Assembly (NCBI GenBank): GCA_934351705.1 | Contig: CAKRJK010000056.1 | Span: 1-8,014, forward strand | Source of the DNA: an uncultured Lachnospiraceae bacterium | GTDB taxonomy: Bacteria > Bacillota > Clostridia > Lachnospirales > Lachnospiraceae | Reading direction: 5' to 3' | Length of the DNA: 8,014 bases | Part shown: positions 1 through 6,228 of the stretch, in pieces | Layout of the letters: every line of letters starts with the position of its first letter | Numbering within the stretch: position 1 is the stretch's first letter | Program-made: the position numbers and the translations under genes | Notes under the pieces: model-generated | The model's input: only the letters and a program-made list of their open reading frames with translations | The model's database searches: none | Told to the model about the DNA's origin: nothing

Positions 1-493
1 CTTTAAAAGAAAAACGGTATATTTCCTGATTCTCCCCGTAAGAAAGCCATGCCTCCGCATTGATCAAAGCTCCTTTTTTGGGAATTGCCCCCGCGAGCAG
101 CTTTCCGTCCATATCTACCATGTCGGTCCTGTCTACATACCATGCCGCTTTTACCAGTCCGTCCTGATAGGTTTCTCTCATTACCACCGGTTTTGTGATA
201 TGTTCTACACTGCTGTTCTCTCCGGGAAAGGTTTCATCAATCTCTTTTTTTGTCTTTTTAAAAAGCTCCTCTACCTCTTTCTGTGTCAACTTTTGTTCGC
301 TGACATCCACGGTTATGCGGTATTCTTTTCCGTCTGTCTTTGCGACAATCTCCTCCTGCCGATCTCCTGCTCCGGCTTTATTTCGTGTAATCTCACCATT
401 TTGGATTACCTTCTGTGTCTGCGATACCACTGCTGCCAGAGCGAGAACCGCCAGAATCCCGACTGCCCATTTCCTGTACTTTTTAAACTTCAA
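1..493 (-). CDS. Membrane-anchored extracytoplasmic protein of unknown function, tad-operon member (partial, 3' end outside window)
   Basis: An open frame runs from a TTG at 493 to the window edge, giving 164 codons without a stop. The TTG is chosen because AGAGAGG (510-504) lies 10 nt upstream and no ATG or GTG is available nearby. It overlaps the last 11 nt of the tadB-like gene, which suggests translational coupling. The product begins with a basic stretch (KFKKYRK) followed by a hydrophobic segment of about 17 residues (roughly 9-25), so it should be an N-in, single-pass anchored protein. The rest is hydrophilic and charged, with motifs such as QKLTQKEVEELFKK and VKAAWYVDRTD, and fits a folded domain outside the membrane. 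I do not recognise the family. It has none of the hydrophobic character of TadC, which often follows TadB. Its position makes a role in pilus assembly or anchoring plausible, but that is inference only. Confidence 0.72.
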   Translation of the reverse strand, partial: MKFKKYRKWAVGILAVLALAAVVSQTQKVIQNGEITRNKAGAGDRQEEIVAKTDGKEYRITVDVSEQKLTQKEVEELFKKTKKEIDETFPGENSSVEHITKPVVMRETYQDGLVKAAWYVDRTDMVDMDGKLLAGAIPKKGALINAEAWLSYGENQEIYRFSFK

Positions 494-1232
494 TGCGACT
501 CATCCTCTCTGATAATCGTAGTGCGCCCAGATAACCCGCAAGACATCCGGTCATAATCATGACACCTCCCGCATTGCCGTACAGCACCTCCAAGTATTCC
601 CCGGAAACAAGTTCTAAGTACGCGATCAAAAACAACGGAACGACATTCATAATTTTCTGTTCTAATTTTCTCGCCGCAATCATGGTTTCTATCTCATCTT
701 CCACCCTAATCTTATCTGCAATATTTTCGGATGTCTTGCTCATGATTTTTACGAAATCTCCGCCGCTTCTTTTTGCATAAGTCAGCACTTCCGAAAAATC
801 TTGGATTTCTTCTACATTACTTCTTGCCGCAAACTCCGCAAAAACCTTTTCGATAGGTTGATTCATTTCAATCTGTTTATTCATCCACACCAGCTCCTGC
901 TGCATTTGACCTTCCTCTCCATACAGCTCCGCCAATTCCGTCTGTGCCTGCAAAAAAGCGTTTTCCAACGCATACCCCGCAAGAAGATTGCCCGTTATGA
1001 TCTCCATGCTGTTCTGAAAATCTTTCCGCAGTTCTTTTCTTCTGTTGTCATTGCGTCTTTTTTTACAAATATTTCGATATTTTCTGCAAATCGGAATATA
1101 TAAAACAAGTGCGATCAGACTCTTGTAAAATAATCTTGCTATGAGGGCTGTAAGGGCGAAGGCAATAAAATACTCTCGCAGCCTGCCGCCATCCATTTTT
1201 GTGTGTTTTTTAGTTCTCCCACCAGTTTCCAT
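483..1232 (-). CDS. tadB: TadB/TadC-type pilus assembly inner-membrane platform protein (T2SSF domain)
   Basis: About 249 residues with the layout of type II secretion F-domain proteins. There is a hydrophobic N-terminus (about residues 21-48), a basic cytoplasmic linker (CKKRRNDNRRKELRK, about 56-70), an alpha-helical T2SSF domain (about 71-190) with the characteristic QNSMEIITGNLLAGYALENA and TYAKRSGGDF segments, and two hydrophobic C-terminal segments (about 194-213 and 221-240). By family knowledge these proteins form the membrane platform coupled to the TadA motor. The ATG at 1232 is preferred: AGAGGGG (1248-1242) lies 9 nt upstream. A TTG at 1241 is in frame but abuts the SD. A further ATG at 1196 has no good SD. 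The gene overlaps the end of tadA by 94 nt, and both reading frames look genuine there. It is shorter than the roughly 300-residue classic TadB, and whether it is the TadB or TadC paralogue cannot be settled here. Confidence 0.87.
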   Translation of the reverse strand: METGGRTKKHTKMDGGRLREYFIAFALTALIARLFYKSLIALVLYIPICRKYRNICKKRRNDNRRKELRKDFQNSMEIITGNLLAGYALENAFLQAQTELAELYGEEGQMQQELVWMNKQIEMNQPIEKVFAEFAARSNVEEIQDFSEVLTYAKRSGGDFVKIMSKTSENIADKIRVEDEIETMIAARKLEQKIMNVVPLFLIAYLELVSGEYLEVLYGNAGGVMIMTGCLAGYLGALRLSERMSRIEV

Positions 1233-2371
1233 TCTGCACAACCCCTCTCCCTTTTTTGAACCGCCTCATACTTCCAGATGGGATTCAGTATAATAGAGGT
1301 TCCGTCAAACCCTTCGATCTCGGTGACCTCCAACAACTTTCTGGTTCCGTCCCGCAGCCTTCCCACATGTACCAGAATATCTATTCCCGATGCAATCTGT
1401 CCTCTGACTGCTTTAAGCGGAAGCTCCATTCCCATCAACACCATTGTCTCCAAACGACTTAATATATCGGCACAGGAATTTGCGTGTCCGGTACTCAGAC
1501 TTCCGTCATGTCCCGTGTTCATAGCCTGAAGCATATCCAATGCCTCCGCTCCCCTGCACTCTCCGACGATCACTCTGTCAGGACGCATTCTCAGTGCGGT
1601 TCTTATCAGATCGCGTATGCCGATCTCTTCCACGCCCTCTACATTGGCATTTCTTGTTTCCAACCGGATCAGGTTTTGAATCCCCTGTAATTGCAGTTCT
1701 GCCGAGTCCTCTATAGTAACGATTCTCTCCGTCTTTGGAATAAATTCTGACAGCGCATTCAAAAAGGTTGTCTTTCCCGAACCCGTTCCGCCGGAAATAA
1801 AAATGTTGTATCCCGCTCTCACCAACTGCTCCAAAAACTCCGCCACCGGTTCTGATATTGACTGATATTCCAACAACTGCTTCATTCGTATCGGTTGTTT
1901 TGGAAATTTTCGGATAGAGATACAGGAACCGTCTATGGCAATCGGAGATAAGACAATATTCACTCTGGAACCATCCTCCAGCCGTGTATCCGCAATCGGA
2001 TTTCTCTCATTTACCACGCGGTTATTTTTTGCCACAATCTTTTGTATGACATCTTCCAATTTTTCCTTTGACGAAAATGTTTTATCCCAGCGGCGAATCT
2101 CTCCCTTTTTCTCATAAAAAATACGATTCCAGCCGTTAATCATAATTTCCGTCACATCATCATCCCGCAATAACTCCTCCAAGACATCTAATTTTCGCAG
2201 AGAGCAGAAAATTTCCTGCACATACTGCTGCTGTTTTTCCATCGACAGCAAATGTTCCTTTGCATACTGCCAGACATATTCCTCAATACATTCCTTCAAC
2301 TCCGAATCCGTCATCTCCTGCTTTTGATTCACTACCTCTATGATCTGCCCCAAAATCTTTTCCTTCTCCAA
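1139..2371 (-). CDS. tadA: TadA/CpaF pilus assembly ATPase (secretion GSPII_E family)
   Basis: Cytoplasmic hexameric ATPase of the type II/IV secretion superfamily, expected to power Tad pilus assembly. Residues are numbered from the in-frame ATG at 2419. An N-terminal helical domain (about 18-125) includes DDDVTEIMINGWNRIFYEK. It is followed by RLEDGSRVNIVLSPIAIDG (about 146-164), the Walker A GGTGSGKTT (210-218), the Asp box TIEDSAELQ (235-243), the Walker B region DRVIVGECRGAEA (281-293) and the His box GHDGSLSTGHANS (303-315). All catalytic elements are intact. The likely start is the TTG at 2371 (residue 17), because a near-perfect SD AGAGGAGG (2388-2381) lies 9 nt upstream. The ATG at 2419 has only a weak SD. 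With the TTG start the protein is 410 aa. It overlaps tadZ by 89 nt and tadB by 94 nt. Identity is secure; the start is the uncertain part. Confidence 0.95.
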   Translation of the reverse strand: MEKEKILGQIIEVVNQKQEMTDSELKECIEEYVWQYAKEHLLSMEKQQQYVQEIFCSLRKLDVLEELLRDDDVTEIMINGWNRIFYEKKGEIRRWDKTFSSKEKLEDVIQKIVAKNNRVVNERNPIADTRLEDGSRVNIVLSPIAIDGSCISIRKFPKQPIRMKQLLEYQSISEPVAEFLEQLVRAGYNIFISGGTGSGKTTFLNALSEFIPKTERIVTIEDSAELQLQGIQNLIRLETRNANVEGVEEIGIRDLIRTALRMRPDRVIVGECRGAEALDMLQAMNTGHDGSLSTGHANSCADILSRLETMVLMGMELPLKAVRGQIASGIDILVHVGRLRDGTRKLLEVTEIEGFDGTSIILNPIWKYEAVQKRERGCAEWKLVGELKNTQKWMAAGCESILLPSPLQPS

Positions 2372-3353
2372 AAAACTCTTCCTCCTCTGATAACGCTCTG
2401 ATCGCCTGTCCGATTTCATTCATCATGATTTCTTCTATCTGATACGTGTCATTTCCTTCGTATCTTTGTGCAAGCTGTACGGTTCGCAGTTTCTTTTGCA
2501 GGCCTCCCTGCTTTTTTTCCAGCAAGGTTTCCATCTCGTTGATTGCCGCTTTTTCAAAATGTTCCTTTGTTCTCGGAATCAAAATTTTATCACTTGCCGA
2601 TAACAGCTCAAACCATCCCGCCATCATCGCTATATCCAACAAAATAACCTCGTACTCTGTTCTCTCTGCCAGACATTTTAAAAAGGATCGGATCTCCTCT
2701 TTTCCTATTTCCGACAATACCTCGGGATTGCGGATCGGCAATATGACATGAAAACTTCCGTAAGCATTCACACTGCTTTTTAGCTTTGCCAGAAAACGAT
2801 TCTCGTCTTCCTTTACAAGATAGAACAAATCCCCCAGATCCATTCCCGAATCCAGACCGCTTAATTCGCAAAATCCGCTGCACACCTTAAAATTGATGTA
2901 CAGCACTTTTTCTCTTTGGGATAACACTTCTGCCAAGCCAAGTGCCACAGGCGTCTGATAAGCACTTCCCGCCGGAGAAAAAACACTGATAATCTCTTTT
3001 TTCCCGTAGAAAATCTGCTCTGTCTGCACTCCCGAAAAATCCTGCCAATAATACTGGATTCCTCTTAGAATCGAATCTGCCGCCTGATATTTAAACAAAA
3101 TCGGACAACTGCTATACTCCTCTGTTGCATTTCCCTCTGTCAGATAAATGCACATAGTCTGTTTCTTACTCTGTTCCCCTATCCTTAGAAACTCTTCTCC
3201 TACCACCAGAATGTCAAATGTTCTTTTTTCCAATTCTTCTTTCAGATACGCCTGTTCTGAGAAAAACTGTATCTCAAACATTTCCTTTTCCTGCTTTTTG
3301 ATATAATTTCCTAATTTTTGCATATATTCTGTGTCTTTTTCACAGATTGCCAT
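2283..3353 (-). CDS. tadZ: TadZ/CpaE-like pilus localisation protein (MinD/ParA-type with degenerate P-loop)
   Basis: About 356 residues from the ATG at 3353. The N-terminal ~100 residues (MAICEKDTEYMQKLGNYI..., then FDILVVGEEF at 46-55) resemble an atypical receiver domain. A MinD/ParA-like fold follows: strand EIISVFSPAGSAYQT (120-134) in the Walker A position, VLYINFK (150-156), and EVILLDIAM (235-243) in the Walker B/switch position. The Walker A lysines are missing (SPAGSAYQT in place of KGGxGKT), so ATP hydrolysis is doubtful. By family knowledge, TadZ (structurally studied in Eubacterium rectale) has an atypical receiver plus ATPase-like domain and is linked to polar placement of the Tad machine. 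Its place between the prepilin peptidase and tadA fits. The start is uncertain: an in-frame CTG at 3368 would restore KKIH to the first beta strand and has GGGGGTGAT just upstream. The last ~28 residues (after EEEEFF) are charged and low-complexity, and lie wholly within tadA. Confidence 0.82.
   Translation of the reverse strand: MAICEKDTEYMQKLGNYIKKQEKEMFEIQFFSEQAYLKEELEKRTFDILVVGEEFLRIGEQSKKQTMCIYLTEGNATEEYSSCPILFKYQAADSILRGIQYYWQDFSGVQTEQIFYGKKEIISVFSPAGSAYQTPVALGLAEVLSQREKVLYINFKVCSGFCELSGLDSGMDLGDLFYLVKEDENRFLAKLKSSVNAYGSFHVILPIRNPEVLSEIGKEEIRSFLKCLAERTEYEVILLDIAMMAGWFELLSASDKILIPRTKEHFEKAAINEMETLLEKKQGGLQKKLRTVQLAQRYEGNDTYQIEEIMMNEIGQAIRALSEEEEFFGEGKDFGADHRGSESKAGDDGFGVEGMY
2381..2388 (-). 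promoter_or_regulatory. Ribosome binding site deciding the tadA start
   Basis: AGAGGAGG on the minus strand lies 9 nt before the TTG at 2371. It is the strongest SD match near the 5' end of tadA and lies inside tadZ. It argues for TTG initiation rather than the ATG at 2419. Confidence 0.6.
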
Positions 3354-3364
3354 ATGTATCTTTT

Positions 3365-3769
3365 TCAGTTCATCACCCCCAGACAATAAAGGTATCCCAC
3401 CAGTATCGGCAGAGAAAAATGTACGATGTGTGCCTTTTGTCCGTGTGAAAAAATGCTTTTTCCTACAGAAATCACGCCTCCCGCTAAAAAGGAAACCGCC
3501 ACACATGTAAAAAATTCTCTTATTGTTAAAAAACCTGCTATTATGGAAAATAACTTGATATCCCCGGCTCCCATTGTGCCGAGATGAAATAAGAAATAAA
3601 ATAGAACGATTGGTATGATAAGCCGAAACATCCAAAACGGAATCCCCGTGATCCCTTCTTCATAGATGCAGTTCCCCAATCCTAAAACCAAGCCGGCTAT
3701 AATAAGTTGATTCTTAATCTTGTCAGTACGCAAATCCGTATAAACCGCAATCACTAACAAAACCAACAC
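3365..3769 (-). CDS. tadV: Prepilin peptidase, A24 family (TadV/CpaA type)
   Basis: A 134-residue polytopic membrane protein of the short A24 class, which lacks the N-terminal methylase domain of PilD. The two catalytic aspartates are visible: D12 in AVYTDLRTDKIKN and D70 in the GxGD-type motif GTMGAGDIKLF. Hydrophobic segments cover about 1-10, 22-34, 45-63, 74-82 and 86-102, and the C-terminal segment (about 117-131) is also hydrophobic. By family knowledge the enzyme cleaves class III leader peptides of Flp-type prepilins at the membrane. It is the first gene of the tad block. The start is unclear: the GTG at 3769 gives the right distance to D12, but the best SD (AAGGAGGG, 3805-3798) is about 28 nt upstream. 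The weaker AGGAAAG (3790-3784) would suit ATA 3781 or ATT 3775 better. The stop overlaps a possible CTG start of tadZ by 4 nt. Confidence 0.9.
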   Translation of the reverse strand: MLVLLVIAVYTDLRTDKIKNQLIIAGLVLGLGNCIYEEGITGIPFWMFRLIIPIVLFYFLFHLGTMGAGDIKLFSIIAGFLTIREFFTCVAVSFLAGGVISVGKSIFSHGQKAHIVHFSLPILVGYLYCLGVMN

Positions 3770-4023
3770 GATAATGTATATTACTTTCCTAAGGCATCCC
3801 TCCTTCGTATTGCCATACTAACGAATCAGACACAATCTGTCATTGTGCATATTTCACAAAAGTTTTTGTCCTATTTTTTGAAATTCGCCTGTAAGCCTTA
3901 TTTTATCAGTGTTTTGCTTGTCAAAAGACACCTGAACATTTTCTTATTTTTTTGTATAACCTCGATTTTCTCTGCTTATACTTATATTAGAAAGGGAAGT
4001 TTTTCCAAAAAGGAAGTGATACA
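3770..4023. other. Divergent intergenic region between the tad operon and the DUF2508 gene
   Basis: This AT-rich stretch of 254 bp must carry the promoters of both divergent units. On the minus strand there is a perfect TTGACA (3924-3919), but no convincing -10 at 16-18 nt. On the plus strand, TATACT followed by TATATT (about 3977-3989) could serve as a -10, but no good -35 is found. Inverted repeats lie at 3831-3847 and 3856-3869. The last bases hold the DUF2508 ribosome binding site (AGGAAGTGAT, 4011-4020). I see no convincing gene here. Confidence 0.45.
3831..3847. repeat. Short inverted repeat, possible operator
   Basis: CACAAT-N5-ATTGTG is a perfect 6-bp inverted repeat around CTGTC. 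It lies about 60 bp upstream of the prepilin peptidase start, within the divergent intergenic region. It could be a binding site for a dimeric regulator. Arms this short can arise by chance in AT-rich DNA. Confidence 0.25.
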
Positions 4024-4242
4024 ATGTTTGTATTGACAAAAGAAACGGAAAAAAAAGATCCTCATTATCTCCTGCTCTTAGATAACATCAAGAGGACGAA
4101 GCAGGAACTTGATATCGCATATGCGAATTTTGAACATGCCGTTGAACCGGATTTGATCGACAGCTCTATCTACGAATTAAATGCCGTTCAACTGCGTTAC
4201 AAATTTCTTTTAAGCTGCGTAAAAAAGTTTGAACAGCCGTAA
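4024..4242 (+). CDS. DUF2508 (YaaL-like) family protein
   Basis: A 72-residue soluble protein and the only plus-strand gene in the window. The segment NFEHAVEPDLIDSSIYELNA, followed by VQLRYKFLLSCVKKF, matches the hallmark of the DUF2508 family (YaaL of Bacillus) as I know it: an aromatic/acidic helix, PDLID, IYEL and an RYxFLL helix. The length is typical. The start is supported by AGGAAGTGAT (4011-4020) 3-9 nt before the ATG. Function is not established. In Bacillus the homologue sits near recR and bofA; here it is a lone gene between the tad and flagellar blocks. It is divergent from the prepilin peptidase and convergent with fliS, with a hairpin terminator 2 nt after its stop. Its position between two appendage modules may be accidental. 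Confidence 0.82.
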   Translation: MFVLTKETEKKDPHYLLLLDNIKRTKQELDIAYANFEHAVEPDLIDSSIYELNAVQLRYKFLLSCVKKFEQP

Positions 4243-4244
4243 AA

Positions 4245-4270
4245 AGAGGATTCTATGCTAAGAATCCTCT
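4245..4270. terminator. Bidirectional intrinsic terminator between DUF2508 (+) and fliS (-)
   Basis: A perfect 10-bp stem (AGAGGATTCT with AGAATCCTCT) closes a 6-nt loop (ATGCTA). A T-rich tract follows on the plus strand (GTTTTCTTCT), and a TTTTT run follows on the minus strand. It begins 2 nt after the DUF2508 stop. It includes the last codons and stop of fliS (TAG at 4255-4253), so it can end both convergent transcripts. Confidence 0.82.
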
Positions 4271-4729
4271 GTTTTCTTCTCCCGTTACGGAATATTCCGA
4301 TAACTGGTCTTTTTGGTATGTCATGCCCGCTATAACCTGCTCGCTGTTTTGCATTAACGGCAGGGACATATCTTCTTTTGCCACGCCCGAAAAAGCTTCA
4401 TATAATTCTTTTAGCAGCTTCTCAGCGAGATTTGCCCCCGATAAATCATTTTTTATCAATGACATTGCAATCTGTTCTTTGCAATATTGATAAATCGGAT
4501 ACAATTGCCCTGCAATCTCATACTCGAAATTCAAAGTGTTGATCAGCTGATTGATACATCTTGTAACCTCATGCGCACTCTGTTTGAACTCTTCCTGATT
4601 CTGTTCCCCATGTGCCTGTTTCATATCTTCTAAGTAAGCAAATAAGATTTCATAAGTAATCAACGTCAATCCGCTTCGGTTACATTGACTGATTCTTCTT
4701 GTAAAATCCATCACTCTTTCTCTGTCCAT
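4253..4729 (-). CDS. fliS: FliS-type flagellin chaperone
   Basis: 158 residues, mostly alpha-helical, starting 11 nt after the flagellin stop with AAGGTGAG placed 7 nt before the ATG. The order of helices matches FliS: an N-terminal RRISQCNRSGLTLITYEILFAYLEDM, which resembles the FliS Y-x-L-x-L-Y helix; a long central helix (EFKQSAHEVTRCINQLINTL); NFEYEIAGQLYPIYQYCKEQ, where FliS carries its G-x-I-A-x-x-L-x-x-L-Y motif; and LAEKLLKELYEAFSGVA. By family knowledge FliS binds the C-terminal D0 helices of flagellin in the cytoplasm and prevents premature polymerisation before export. The protein is about 25-30 residues longer than classic FliS and diverges at the C-terminal tail. Immediate downstream linkage to flagellin is strong support. 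It is probably co-transcribed from the flagellin promoter and ends at the shared hairpin. Confidence 0.8.
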   Translation of the reverse strand: MDRERVMDFTRRISQCNRSGLTLITYEILFAYLEDMKQAHGEQNQEEFKQSAHEVTRCINQLINTLNFEYEIAGQLYPIYQYCKEQIAMSLIKNDLSGANLAEKLLKELYEAFSGVAKEDMSLPLMQNSEQVIAGMTYQKDQLSEYSVTGEENRGFLA

Positions 4730-4740
4730 ATCGTCTCACC

Positions 4741-6228
4741 TTACTGTAATAACTGCAATACCTGCTGCGGAATATCATTTGCCTGTGATAATACACTTGT
4801 TGCTGCCTGTGATAATACATTCTGCTTGGTGTATTCTGTCATTTCTTCCGCCATATCAACGTCTTCGATACGTGACAATGCCGAAGTCATATCCTGACTT
4901 GTCTCATCCAGACTGGCAATCGCATGGTCTAAACGGTTCTGATATGCTCCGATTCTGGAACGCGCACTTGTTACGGCATCTAACGCTTCGTCCAGTTGTT
5001 TCATTGCCCGCTCCGGTCCGTTGACGGTTGTAATGTTCAAATCATCAATATACAGACTCTCTGTGGAGATTTCCGGTATTCTGACGTCCATTGTCTGATA
5101 CTCATTTGCCCCGATCTGTAATGTGAGGTTTCCGATACTGGTTACATCCAATACCACCGCATTGACACTGGAATATCCCTCTTCTAACATGAATGAAATT
5201 TCAAATCCTCCTCTGTCGGTCACTGTAATCTTATTTCCGTCGGTGCTGTAAGTACAGTGGTCTCCGAATGCGGAGTTTTTATCTAATGTCAATGTTGCGT
5301 CTTTTCCTGTCGGCATATCTGCCGTGTTATTTGTCGGCAATCCCAAAAACTGTGCTAATTTTTCATTGCTGCAATCTAATTTTATGCTGGCACCGCTGCC
5401 ATAACGGTCAGATGTGATCTGGAATGCGTCTCCAAACTCATAGTCTCCTGTTTTCTTTGTGTAGTTTCCGCCGTTCTCTTTTAATGCCTGTATACTACAC
5501 TCTCCCAATTCTGCACTGTCCCGGATTTTTTCATAAACAGTCATCGCAGTGTCACCTTCATTAATGACAACTTCACGTCCGTTGATCGTGAGGATTCCTG
5601 CTGCTTCTTTTGGAATCCGGGTGTAATCAGCGGCGGTATTTCCGTTTGCGTCTGTATACGTCGGTCCTGTGATGGTTGCTGCCGGATCTGCCACATTATT
5701 GTAAATTGCCGGCTGTGCTGCTTCGTCTATGGTAAATGCGTAATTTCCCGGTGTCACCGCATCTGAAATCGCAATGCGGTCTACATGGTCTGCGTATACT
5801 CTTGTATCAAGACTTCCGTCAAACAGATTTTTTGTGTTAAACTCTGTGCTGTTTGAAATACGGTCGATCTCGTCTTTTAATGACTCGATTTCCTGCTGGA
5901 TAGCTTTTTTATCTCCGTCTGCCATCGTGCCGTTTGCCGCCTGTACGGATAATTCTCTCATACGCTGGATCATGGATGTAACTTCATTTAACGCTCCGTC
6001 TGCCGTCAATAAGATACTGTTTCCGTCAGAGGCATTTCTGGATGCCTGATCTAATCCTTTTATCTGTGCTTTCATCTTTGTTGCAATCGCCATACCTGCC
6101 GCATCATCCTTTGCATGGTTGATACGAAGTCCCGATGACAGTCTTTCCATAGATGTAGATAGTGAATTCTCGGTGTTTAATAATCTATGATTTGTGATAA
6201 CCGCTGACATATTATGATTAATTTTCAT
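4741..6228 (-). CDS. fliC: Flagellin (flagellar filament subunit)
   Basis: A full-length flagellin of 495 residues. The N-terminal D0/D1 (1-140) is canonical: MKINHNMSAVITNHRLL, ERLSSGLRINHAKDDAAGMAIA, and IQRMRELSVQAANG (87-100). EIDRISNSTEFNTKNLFDG (120-138) follows. The C-terminal D1/D0 (about 400-495) has ALDAVTSARSRIGAYQNRLDHA and ends in SQANDIPQQVLQLLQ. The middle (about 141-395) is the variable, surface-exposed part; residues 209-249 (GILTINGREVVINEGDTAMTVYEKI) resemble a hook-IN type motif. Residues matching the TLR5 contact core of Salmonella FliC (R89, L93 and E113 here) are present. Three cysteines (C244, C286, C325) are odd for a flagellin. GAGGA (6239-6235) lies upstream of the ATG with about 7 nt spacing. 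A sigma-28-like promoter and a GGA-rich leader precede the gene. Confidence 0.97.
   Translation of the reverse strand: MKINHNMSAVITNHRLLNTENSLSTSMERLSSGLRINHAKDDAAGMAIATKMKAQIKGLDQASRNASDGNSILLTADGALNEVTSMIQRMRELSVQAANGTMADGDKKAIQQEIESLKDEIDRISNSTEFNTKNLFDGSLDTRVYADHVDRIAISDAVTPGNYAFTIDEAAQPAIYNNVADPAATITGPTYTDANGNTAADYTRIPKEAAGILTINGREVVINEGDTAMTVYEKIRDSAELGECSIQALKENGGNYTKKTGDYEFGDAFQITSDRYGSGASIKLDCSNEKLAQFLGLPTNNTADMPTGKDATLTLDKNSAFGDHCTYSTDGNKITVTDRGGFEISFMLEEGYSSVNAVVLDVTSIGNLTLQIGANEYQTMDVRIPEISTESLYIDDLNITTVNGPERAMKQLDEALDAVTSARSRIGAYQNRLDHAIASLDETSQDMTSALSRIEDVDMAEEMTEYTKQNVLSQAATSVLSQANDIPQQVLQLLQ

Noticed and set aside
2608..2883. A minus-strand frame of 91 codons inside tadZ
   Set aside because: It lies wholly within the MinD-like domain of tadZ in another frame, with no recognisable protein features.
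3896..3924. A sigma-A promoter for the tad operon based on TTGACA
   Set aside because: The -35 is perfect, but the bases 17 nt downstream (ATAAGG) do not match a -10, and TAAAAT is only 13 nt away. It is noted in the intergenic entry but not called as a promoter.
3994..4016. Alternating GGAA/TTCC hairpins around the DUF2508 RBS as a riboswitch-like element
   Set aside because: Stems are only 4 bp and would be unstable; no recognised riboswitch core is present.
3845..4036. A plus-strand frame of 63 codons in the divergent intergenic region
   Set aside because: It overlaps the DUF2508 start and its RBS, has no SD of its own, and its composition (Phe/Ile/Leu-rich) simply reflects AT-rich promoter DNA.
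5774..6049. A plus-strand open frame antisense to the flagellin D1 region
   Set aside because: The opposite strand encodes a highly conserved flagellin segment; the antisense frame follows from its codon use.
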